From NCBI GenBank assembly GCA_014904845.1, contig MU119393.1, positions 1-64,000 of the forward strand: DNA of 64,000 nucleotides, given 5' to 3'. Below, one piece after another: positions 23,974-33,370 of the stretch (positions are counted from its first letter, which is position 1; every line of letters starts with the position of its first letter). The translations under genes and the position numbers were made by a program. This DNA is from Acephala macrosclerotiorum (Eukaryota > Ascomycota > Leotiomycetes > Helotiales > Mollisiaceae). The notes under the pieces are model-generated. The model had not been told where the DNA came from, did no database searches, and saw only the letters and a program-made list of their open reading frames with translations.

Positions 23974-24109
23974 TTTACTTCGCCCCAGGCTAATAGTTAC
24001 GCCAAGAAAGACGAGGGCAGGGGGGTAAAAATGGCTGCGATCGCACCAAGGCAAATCCCCCCCTGCTCTGGTGGTCTTGGCGTAACTATTATGCCTGGGG
24101 CGAAGTAAA
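23974..24109. mobile_element. Short MITE-like hairpin element (136 bp, ~40-bp inverted repeats)
   Basis: The left arm from 23974 (TTTACTTCGCCCCAGGC, then TAATAGTTACGCCAAG) is repeated in inverted form at the right end (CTTGGCGTAACTATTA, then GCCTGGGGCGAAGTAAA to 24109), with one extra base in the right arm. Almost the whole element can fold back on itself. There is no coding capacity. No target duplication could be fixed with confidence. The near-perfect arms suggest recent mobility or selection on the hairpin. Confidence 0.75.
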
Positions 24110-25220
24110 GAGGGTTTTAATTTAATTTAATTTTTTGGGGTTCTGGCGGATGACTGAGGATGAATTGGCGAAGTAGTGATTTGAAATTCAGCGGGATTGT
24201 GTGGGAGTGGGAGCTGTTCGGGGAATGAGGGTTTAGGAGTCGGAGTATGGCGTTGAGGTGGGAATAGAGGTGCAGATGTCGTATGTCGGAAGTGATAGAA
24301 TGGGGAGTGATGAGGCAGGTAGTGACGGATGACCGGGAATGAGCAATTGGGCGGTGGATGAGATACATGAATTTTTCGAATCTTTGAGCATGTGCTTCCC
24401 AGCAGAAAGATCAAGTGAGTGTTGTGATTTCATCTCCGACCTGCAGCAAGTGAAGCGAGGGGTTTAAATGGGGAGGAGGGAAACGGAACAGGCGAGGAGA
24501 AGATAGGAGAAGGGAGGCGAGGGTTGGCACGTGCTCTGCCCCTTCGCACATTCTCCACACCCCAACATTTACTGTACATACAATACAATCATCACATCAA
24601 GCCAAGATTTTTCATTTTTGTCCTTTCATTTTCGTAATGTAAGCAACGCAGAGCATTCACCATTCGCCATATCAAGTGCAACCTCGTAGAGCTCAACCAT
24701 CAACCCGAAGGGAACTCATCTCGAGGCACCCGAAGTCTGCAAAGTCATAGCGCCATGAGATATCGACCCTCCCGAAACGCCAGAACATGAGAACGCATCC
24801 ATAACCATCTTCAGCATACAGAGAAAGAAAAACCCAATCCCATCGTCCCATCCTATTCGGATTCGGGGCTAGGCTCGCTTGCGTAGTCATTTCGCAAAGG
24901 CAATCATGTCAACTTTTCTCCTCCGCAACAACTTTTCGACTTTTCCTCAGCAAACTTTTCGTATGCCTCAAATCAAAGCTTAGAAGCTCTCCATGCATTT
25001 CGAAATCAAATGAAAAAGATTTGTAACACATACAGAACAAAGGAAAGGGAAATGGTAAAACATTCGTGTCTAACAACGCTTTTGTCTAACCATATTTCAG
25101 GCAGATGTCGGCAAATGTAAGTAGCTAAGGCCAGGGATGATCTCTCCTCCCGAAGAGAATCATGCCGTCCTCGGCGTATTAGGAAGAGACATTATCGCAT
25201 TCTGATGATGTCAAATGCGA
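24110..25220. other. Intergenic, no gene recognised
   Basis: Contains short A/T patches (24117-24135) and several overlapping short open frames on the minus strand (24117-24433) rich in His/Pro/Ser that look like chance. The segment from about 24900 probably holds the 3' UTR and terminator of the 25221-26908 gene. Confidence 0.45.
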
Positions 25221-26908
25221 TTAGATCAAGCTCTTATTTCGCTTGTGTCCATTGAATTCCTCCCCGTTGTATTTGCGCTTCTTGTTCAGTTGAGCAAGAG
25301 GACTGGCAGGACTGGAAGGGACGACAGGCTTGAGAGTCTTGGCTTTGCGCGCGGGGGTGATGGGCGTGTTGGCGTGGTGGAGACGACCGGATTTGACGCC
25401 GCGGATGGTGCCCTCGAGGTGGGTGCCGCCGAATGCGAGGGATTCGCGAGATGCGCTGTTGCGGGTGAGGAGCTGATGGCGGTTTTGATTGCGACGGAAG
25501 GAACCGACAACGCCTTTATCGAAGTGGTCGAGGAGAGGGTGGACTTGATCTTCGGATCTGGCGGTGGTAGGACGTGCGGGGGTAGAGGATGGAGCGGGAG
25601 TGGATGTAGCGTCGGCATCGCTGGATTGTTCGACTTCATTGTTCTCGTCGTCAGTGTCGTCGTCGCCGAAAGTGATGAAGTCATTAACGTCCAAGAGGTC
25701 TTCGTCGTCTAGATCATCTTCATCGTATGCGGACGAGCTGTCCTGTGCCAGGGTACCGTCGGCGTTGATGCTGGTGAAAGGATAGAAGGCTTCAGGTGGA
25801 CCAAGAGCTTGACCACCGATCCAAGTGTTCCAACCATTGTTCATACCACCAAAGGGATCGCCAAAGTCGGCCATGGCACTCATCATGATATTACCAGAGT
25901 TGCTAATCATAGGGGATGCTTCAACGATGCTGCTATTTCGGGAAGGCGTTTGAGCAGGTGTTCCGTCAACGCTGGCTCTTCGCGAAGCGTTCCGATTAAA
26001 GACTATGATCTTTCCTCCAGCTTTCTTCCATACCATGAAGGTTTTGTTGTTGCTGATCGTCCAAGTGTGAAGCTGGGGAAGCTTGGGACCACGTCGAATA
26101 GGTGTGCGCTGGATCTCCTCTTCAGAGGAAGAAGAGACTTGTGAGGTTCGGCGCTCGAAAGCCCTAGGCGGCGCAACAGGTGTGGGAAGTTCCTCGTCAG
26201 TAGTGTATCCACTCTCATCGCCTGGAGATTGTTAGCATTGCTAAGAAACCGAGCTGGCTACCCACTATCGTAGCCACTCGAGCCGTCGTCAGTCTCGCCA
26301 CTGTCACTATCTTCATTGGACGTGTCTTCATTTTCTGCAATGGCCTTCTCAACCTCATCCTCTGGGAGCTCCTCCGCATCGTAAGCTTCCCAAGAACCGT
26401 CGGAGAGCATTCCATCTCCATCTTCTTGGTCAATTGTACGGCGGAAGCCAGGATCCATCTCATCCTGCGGAAGGAAGATGTCTGGAAAGAAGCTGTCATC
26501 TTCCTCGGCAGTTTCGCTATCAGAGAGGTTGAAGCGGACGTGCCGCGTGCCTCTCTCATCTTCAGAGGCACTCTGGAAGACATCATCATGTTGAGAGACA
26601 CCGGTAAGCATTGCAAGGTGGTCCGCAAAGTAGGCTAATGGTTGACTGAGAATTTCTTCGTGGTCATTGAACTCAAATCCATCCCATTTATCGTCATAGA
26701 AAGGCCGAGGGGTAGCTTGATCATCTTCAGATTCGATGATAGCTTGCTCCTCGGCCGCCCTGACATCTGGCTCATCATCTTCGGAATCGCTGATCTGATC
26801 CACCCCGCCATAGTCGTCATCAGATGAATCGCTAATATTCTGCTTTCCTCTGGCAGACACCTTGCGCGCCGGCGAGGGAGTATTCTTGGGTCGGAAGTTT
26901 CGAGACAT
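25221..26908 (-). CDS. Conserved acidic, probably nuclear protein of unknown function
   Basis: Model: exons 26266-26908 and 25221-26221 (1644 bp, 547 residues) joined over a 44-bp intron GTGGGT...CTCCAG with a GCTAAC branch site. Splicing joins YDS to DESGYTTDEELPTPVAPP in one frame. The N-terminal half is very rich in Asp/Glu/Ser (NISDSSDDDYGG, ISDSEDDEPD, ASEDERGTRHVRFNLSDSE). A middle part has a compact conserved-looking block (LPQLHTWTISNNKTFMVWKK). A second acidic run (YDEDDLDDEDLLDVNDF) follows, and a basic C-terminus (KKRKYNG, GHKRNKSLI) that could be a nuclear localisation signal. It has the look of a chromatin- or transcription-linked protein, but I do not recognise a domain. Composition is normal and there are no defects. 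Confidence 0.8.
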
Positions 26909-28784
26909 TGTGAAGGTGGTGCGGAAAAATTGTGGTGGGGTATATTCGGTGGAATTGGCGGTGAGGAGGGAATCAACTTCGAAATGTTTCGGAGGTTGAG
27001 TTTCGCTTTGAAACGTTGAATATCGTGTGTATGGAGTCTATTAAGACTGGATTCGTATGTAGGAGGGCAAGAGCAGGTGTTGTGGGCTCGGTGTCGAGGT
27101 CAGAGGAGGTAGGTGAAAGTGACGGTGTTCTCGCGGATGAAGTCTCGCCCCAGGTTGCAGAGCGCTACTTGATCGTGTGTTTGTTGTGATTGAGACTCTT
27201 ATTGCTGGCCCAATATGGCCTTAGACAACTAAAGTCTGGTACTTCGTCGAGGTCGATAGATGTTGAATTACTCGTTGGCTGAAGGACTACGAGCACACTC
27301 CGGAACGAGCGTGCCCGCAGTGGGCGTTCACAGCTCAGCGATAGCCTGCGGCATGATGATCGACGAAGTGTAATGTATTGAGGGTGCGGTTTGAGAATTG
27401 TAGTGTGACTTCGTTGTCGTTTTGGTGGTGGTGGTTGGGTTGAGAGGGGAAAAAAAGAGGTTCGAGGCAGAGATGGAGATGGAGATATCTTTTCGCTAGC
27501 GCCTGGTCCGACTAGCGCGACTCCACTACGACTGGTTTTGTTGCCTCACTTTCAAACCTACGGTCATCGTCCTCCATAGACCGTGATTGGCACGTCAGGA
27601 CTCTCACCGCTACATACTTTAGGTAAGGGTCTTGCGCAGTCTTGCGTTTGTAACAGCTGGCCGCATTGGGATTCGTCACGGCGAGTATCAATTATGGAAC
27701 TGAGAAGTACAGCGGGGAAAGGATCCAGTATTTCCTTTGACAGCGCAAAGACAACATCAAGTCTGGTGGGGAACAGTAGAGTGTAAGGCGGAGTGGGTAG
27801 ACGACACTCGACAACGTTAACTCGGTGCGGCGACGGGATGAAGCCTTTGATCATCGATTCAAGTATCACCCATTCAGCCAGCAGAGTCACCGCAACATTC
27901 TTCTCCAAGGTCCAGGGGTCAGCAATTGGGCTCAACAGCAGATCTTACTGCGCCGTGGGCAGATGCAGATGCAGATGCGGATACGATTACTATTTGATAC
28001 GTCCTCGATCTCATCGATGACCAGCAGCAGCGGCAGCATTGGATTGATATGCAGTCTGCACATCATCGTTCATTGAGCATGTCAGCACATCACCTCCTTT
28101 TCAATCTTCTCTTCGACTTGTATCCGGTCCCAAGTTTCCCCTCTCGTTCTATACACAAATTCGGTACGGGGATCACCCTCGACATCACGACCCCCTTCGG
28201 AGGCTGAAAATCAAGGGACCAGTTGTTCCGTGCCCAAATTTACTCCGAAAATGACGCAGAGAGCGAGTCATGATGAGCCAGAGTTGAGCCTGGTGCGTCA
28301 ATCGTGTTGTTTCTAGCTTAAACTCAATAGTGAAGGCTTTGCTGCCCCACCTTACCAGTCACTTCACGAACTGGCCACATTTTATAAGTGTTGTTGATGC
28401 CTTGGTGGAATTTTCGTCGTCGGGAAGAGTTTTGAACAATTTTTATTTGTGGGCTGGTGAACTTTTTCTGCCAAGCGGAACAAGTGCGGGGCACCTTCCG
28501 TGTTTCTCGCTTGGCCTGAAACGGTTTTACCCCACTAAGAATATTGTCACGTGATGAGATACATATTTGATTTGAGAGCCTTAAATTAGCTTACTGATGC
28601 TTGTTTTGCATCCTTCTATCGGGACTCCATGCTAGAAACGCTACCAAATCATTTCATCCTAAATATTACTGGGGGTATCTCTTAGATCACGTGCACTCGT
28701 CATCTTCCTTTCCCTCTCTGCCTCTCTCATTCCGTTTCCGTTAAGCTGGAGTCTATCTTCCTGGACATTAGCTTAAATACGTTT
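26909..28784. other. Long intergenic region with weak open frames and CAGATG repeat
   Basis: Carries the promoter of the acidic-protein gene and the 3' flank of the DUF6594 gene. A minus-strand open frame at 27564-27935 (123 codons) is the longest and could be a small protein, but it shows no motif. A plus frame at 28330-28554 looks like chance. A short tandem repeat of GCAGAT occurs near 27959-27978. CACGTG-type motifs occur near 28549 and 28688. Confidence 0.4.
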
Positions 28785-30168
28785 TCATCCTCCAGCTGGT
28801 GGGTTCGGGGCGTTCAACTGCAAAAACACCATCAACACAGCAGAATACCTGTTTTCAGTCAGCTTTCATGTCTCTTCTCCCTCCAAATCTAAGTTCAACT
28901 CACGCAGCAGTGGCAGCCAAAACCTCAAACGGCTTCGCCACACTCGCATAACTAACACACCCCATAAACACCACCACAAAAGCCGTAATAGTCCCCAACT
29001 TCGCCACCGGCTTGGTCAAATACTCCAACACCCACATCGGCGCAATCAACATCGCCATTCCTACCACGATGATCAACACTGTGATGAAGGTATCAATCTT
29101 TTTGTCGGAGATATAGTTCACGTTCTCTTTATCGTAGAGAGGGAGTTCAGGCGCTTTCTCCTCCTTCCAGAACCAATGACTTCTAAACGTCTTCCATCTC
29201 TCCAGCAATCGTCTCAATGGCGTCTTTTCCTTGGGTACGACGGAGAAGAGATCTCGGCTGTGGTTGAGGTATTCGTGTTCTGGTTTATCGATCGCGCGGT
29301 TTTGGTGGTTCCAGTGCCAGATTTGCAAGCTTTTGACATCTTGAGATGAAGCTGTGGGGTGTTTTTTGATCTCGGCTTGCTGCAATACAAACTCATCTGT
29401 TGTTGTTCACATCAACCTCACTCTAACTCACTACATCATCTCAGGAATTTGCTTACTATATTTCAAAATCGCCAGCCTCAACTCTTCCAATACCTTCTCC
29501 CTCTCCTCATCATCATCCCTAAAACTCCCATTATTAACATCCTCCTCCTCCTTCCTGCTATACTTCCAATCAAGTTCATTCAAACCCTCTTCCAATGCCA
29601 CAACATCATCCTGGAGTTTCAATGCAATTCGAGCCGAAACGCTGGCAAACCGACGCAGCATGAAAAAATCATTCTCCGACGCGATGAAGGAGCAGTAGCC
29701 GGGATACCCTATGTATTTCCAAGGTTTTTCGTCGACTTCTGATCGGGTGAGGTGTTGCTCCGGTCTTGCTGAAATATGATGCTGGAAATTGTATTTTGGT
29801 TTTGGTTTACGTCTTGGGATCGAAAAGCATCTGGCTATTCGAGGTTTAGAGGTGCTTGAGCTAGTGGCGGGGTCGAAAGGGGCTGAGGTTGTGTTTGTTG
29901 CTTCCCTGGGAAGGGCTAATTGTGTGGTGGGTTCGACGTAACAAGCTTTACCCGGTGTCTGCGAGGTAATATCACGAAATCGACGTACCCGTTTTGGTTC
30001 TGTCATGTTCATCGTCTGATCCACGAGGCTGGAGTTCGGCTGGGGTGTTGATGGTACCTCATTACGAGGTATATTCAAAGGTGCCGAATGGTCTCGAGGG
30101 TCAATGTCTCTTCTATTTACGTTTGCTGCGCTTTTCCTCTTGCTTCCTTGATGTAAAGGCATCGCCAT
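28785..30168 (-). CDS. DUF6594 domain membrane protein
   Basis: Model: exons 29457-30168, 28904-29396 and 28785-28848 (1269 bp, 422 residues). Introns are GTAAGC...CAACAG (60 bp) and GTGAGT...AAACAG (55 bp); both keep frame and restore the family sequence across the joins (LKYNEFVLQQAEIKK and ATAAYSAVLMVFLQ). The first ~135 residues are a polar, disordered head. The domain then begins with the typical GYPGYCSFIASENDFFMLRR, a coiled region (LQDDVVALEEGLNELDWKY), and a C-terminal membrane unit of three helices (FITVLIIVVGMAMLIAPMWV, LGTITAFVVVFMGCVSYASV, EVLAATAAYSAVLMVFLQ). The family is widespread in Pezizomycotina and of unknown function, often multi-copy near HET genes. It diverges from the gene at 30470, and the short gap likely holds both promoters. 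Confidence 0.88.
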
Positions 30169-30469
30169 GGCGCAATGAAAGGTTGAAGTTTGGCAGTTGC
30201 CTCAAAGAAGCAATGTTCTGTCCTGCATATTGGCGAGAGCCCAGCGGCGCAGTCAGCTCAGCCCCCCAAATCCGATTCGGCAGTCACACGCACGTGAACA
30301 ACTGAATGTCTCACTTCTCCCCTCCACGTCACAATCATCTTTCATCGATCGAACATCAATGACAAGAGCATTATCAACCTCAGTCTTGTCTGAAGCCTTT
30401 CCCAAGGCAAATACAGCTGCGAAATTAGACGATCAGGCCTCATACCCAAAACCTGCAGCCTCATTCGCC

Positions 30470-31554
30470 ATGGCAGGCACGAAATTTAAGTCCTGGAATC
30501 CCTTTACGAGGTTAAGACCGCCTCTGCAGCCTCGTCGGCGCCAGAACCTGAATATCCATGGCTGCCTTCTCCTTCCTACCCAGAGCCTGAACCAGGGCGA
30601 TACCTATCATCCCACGGGTCGGCTTACTATCCGTCATCACAACCTGCCGCTTTCGAAGGGCCACTTCCGGGATCAGACTATAGTTATCCAATTGGGGATG
30701 GTAAAGTTGAGCTAGCAGACTCTCAAGCAGAAGTTTTTATGAGAGAAGCGCCACCAGTTGTGCGAGCTAGGACTCCTCCGAGGAGGAATAGAGAAGAGGT
30801 GGTAATTACCCAAGCGAGAGACGGGAGAATGGAGGAGAATTTTGGTTGGGTTGGGGCTAGTGCGTCTGTTAGTATGTCTACTCAGCCTGAACCTCAACCC
30901 TCTGGATTTGGACTTGGATCTGGATTGAGGAAATCGTCGGCTGTCAAGTTCGATACTTCAGCTGCTGAGAGGCAGCTTCAGGTAAGCCGAACCGAGCCAC
31001 CATTCTCGAATGAACTTGGCGGTAGCCAAAGCGAACTGTTCGAACTGGATCCTCCTACGAGGGTGGATGGCCCGTCCGAAAGGAATCAAGAAGAGGTCAT
31101 TAGAAACGAACCGAGCAAAGGCGGCTATCTCGACGAGGACTTCGGCTGGGTTGGTCCTTCTACCGCAGTCTCTCAGACCAAGAGGGAAAGCCCTTACCGG
31201 AGTCCACCGGCAATGGCCGTGCCTTCAAAAGGCGCCGAAATTTATCGTGAAACTTTCAAGAACGAAAATACTACCCCGCCAATCATTGCATTTTCAGCTG
31301 TTCCTCTTGAAAGACACAACGCTATACAAAGCGGCCCCGTGATTGGAACTTCAAGAGATATCACCGATGAGAAGATCAGCAAAGACGCAAACACAGCAAT
31401 GGTCAAAGTGATTCTTGATGGGCGGCGGGCTTCAGAGACAAGGGCGAATCTTGCGAGGGCCAGCATCCCAGAAGTTGGAGTTAGGGAAGTTGAAAGGCTT
31501 CGAGAGGCGGCCTTTGAGTCAAAGTCTTCGAGTAGAACTTTCTGCTGCTTTTGA
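30470..31554 (+). CDS. FGWVG-repeat protein, paralogue 1
   Basis: Model: exon 1 30470-30510 (MAGTKFKSWNPFT...), intron GTTAAG...CTATAG (173 bp), exon 2 30684-31554, 303 residues; the long frame ending at TGA 31552-31554 is certain, the first exon less so. The protein is polar and probably disordered. It contains two copies of a ~33-residue unit: PPRRNREEVVITQARDGRME then ENFGWVGASASVS (about residues 35-65), and PSERNQEEVIRNEPSKGGYL then DEDFGWVGPSTAVS (about 130-165). The C-terminus ends RTFCCF, a possible lipidation site. The downstream gene 31875-32552 shares the segment ADSQAEV, the unit and the early intron, so the pair arose by tandem duplication. No family recognised. Confidence 0.6.
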
Positions 31555-31874
31555 AAGGTGCTGAGAATGAGCGTTTGGAAATGCCGCTCCCCAACCTCCA
31601 GATTTTTGGGATACATCACTACTTGCTTCTCGGCCGAAGAACTTCTTCCAGAGACGAGTAATCAATTAGAAGAGGCTTGCATTAGCGATAGCGCTTTCAA
31701 AGCATTATTAGCTTCAGCTCTCAGAGTTGTGTGTGACACGTGGACTTGAGGTATCACAGGCTCTCTGCACAGCCTTGAGATAAGTTCAGCCTCGAGTCTA
31801 AACATGTATCCCACTCCCCAAGCGTCGACAACTTTAGCTATACCCCACTTATACAACGCTAACAATCCACGACC

Positions 31875-32552
31875 ATGGGCGCTCGATTCTCGAAGTCAGC
31901 GCGGAAGGATGATCCGGTAAATTCGGGTCCGTTGGTGAGCGCGAAACCCTCCCATCGTCTTCCTCTGGACTCGAGCTTGTCGATTCCCAAGCAGAAGTTA
32001 CAATACGATCTGATCGTTCCATCAGAGCGAGGTCTCTCCCTAGAAGACATGCTAGAGACGTCGTAGTCAACGACGAGCGAGGAGAACGCATGGGGGAGGA
32101 CTTCGCTTCGGTCGGATCATTCGCAAGCAGGAGCGAATATGAACGTTCCGCGAGTCCTACAATTGTCCCTAGTTCTCCAGCTCTTGAGAGTGCAGCGCCA
32201 GAGCTGGCTGATCAGATCAATGTCGCGGAGGGCCAAGTCTTAATTCCTCTTTTGTCTTCTCCTGCACCCCCAAGGTTGAAACACTAGAACAGGAGGGGCC
32301 ATGCAGCGCTAGACGTGCGAGTTAAGAAAAGCCCAAGGCTCAGGTTCGTGCATGCACAGTAACTGGAAATCTGCGGTGAACAGATTGAAGCCAATGAAGA
32401 TTCAGTTTATGATTCGGGGCCTACTAGAAGGCTTTTGTGCTGCTTCTGAATTTCAAGATCACAAGCTGGTGAGTGCCGCGACGCAGGCGCTCCGCAACAG
32501 CAATGTCTCACTACCCCATGTACTCCACAATGCTTTGAAAGCCATGAAGTAG
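31875..32552 (+). CDS. FGWVG-repeat protein, paralogue 2
   Basis: Model: exons 31875-31916, 31976-32274 and 32360-32552 (534 bp, 177 residues). Intron 1 is GTAAAT...CTCGAG (59 bp), intron 2 GTTGAA...TGCACAG (85 bp). Splicing intron 1 joins KDDP to LVDSQAEV and brings the frame of LPRRHARDVVVNDERGERMG and EDFASVGSFASRS into register, matching paralogue 1 (ELADSQAEV, PPRRNREEVV, ENFGWVGASAS). Unspliced, the frame hits a stop at 32064. The N-terminus MGARFSK fits an N-myristoylation signal (Gly2, Ser6), which paralogue 1 lacks. The third exon (LVSAATQALRNSNVSLPHVL, ending NALKAMK) is weaker; without it the gene would end at 32287 with 117 residues. Function unknown. Confidence 0.5.
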
Positions 32553-32584
32553 AACTCCTAGACAGAAATCCAGGAAACTAATAT

Positions 32585-32857
32585 CTACTGGGGATGTTTG
32601 ACTTCCTCTTCGACCACGCTCAGCTGTTTATCTTGGCACTCTTCCATGTCTGTCTTCAGCCTCAATGGAGCAATATCTAAGTTACCATCCCCGGGTCTAG
32701 ATATATAAAAACTGAGGCCGGAAGGCACCCCAGCTCCGTGGGATAGTGTCGAGACAGATATCATAATCTCGATATCTGTGCTGTACAAAGACGACTCTGC
32801 ACTAGCAGTACCCTTTTCCAAGTCCCCGTCGATTTTCTTGTCGTTTGGAGAAGCCAT
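32585..32857 (-). CDS. Small hypothetical protein
   Basis: A single open frame of 90 codons on the minus strand, polar and acidic (MASPNDKKIDGDLEKG start, EECQDKQLSVVEEEVKHPQ end), convergent with the preceding gene. Composition is protein-like, but no domain, signal peptide or intron is visible. It could equally be the last exon of a longer gene or chance. Confidence 0.3.
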   Translation of the reverse strand: MASPNDKKIDGDLEKGTASAESSLYSTDIEIMISVSTLSHGAGVPSGLSFYISRPGDGNLDIAPLRLKTDMEECQDKQLSVVEEEVKHPQ

Positions 32858-33370
32858 GCAGACAAAGGATGACGTAGAATTGAATTCTGTTCCTTCTACT
32901 GGAAAGCCAACAGAAATGAATCAAAGAGCTCGGGCGAGCAAGCGCCACAAAGAATGTGGAAGAACCTCGAAGGCGTAGTGACTTCCTATGCCAACCTCTA
33001 CTTGTAAAATAGATGGACTCGGTGAGCAGAGTCCGTCTCAATGCACACCCCACCCTCGTGCAGCTTTGTGGCTTTTGCACTTTTTCCGATCATATGATTG
33101 GCCGCGACGTGCATGGTGATGACAGGTAATGCAAGTCAGGCTGGTTTGGGGACTTGCACTTTTTGCGAAGTTGTGGCCGGTCCACTTAAGGGGGTGCAAA
33201 GCATGAGACCTTTCAGCATCATTCTCCTCTTCCCATATAACCAAAATTTCAGAATTCGTCTCCAATCTCATCCACAATTTAGTTAGAACTCTTTGATACT
33301 TAGAACTTGCTCGACGACACGACCTTGAGCACTCTAGCAACTAGTTTGACACGCCAAGCTCGCCTTCACG

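Noticed and set aside
25215..25712. 165-codon plus-strand frame
   Set aside because: Antisense shadow of the acidic nuclear-type protein.
30197..30715. 172-codon plus frame as the start of paralogue 1
   Set aside because: After 30510 the frame shows Arg/His/Pro-rich noise, while another frame carries on into the real protein; a spliced start fits better, though not proven.
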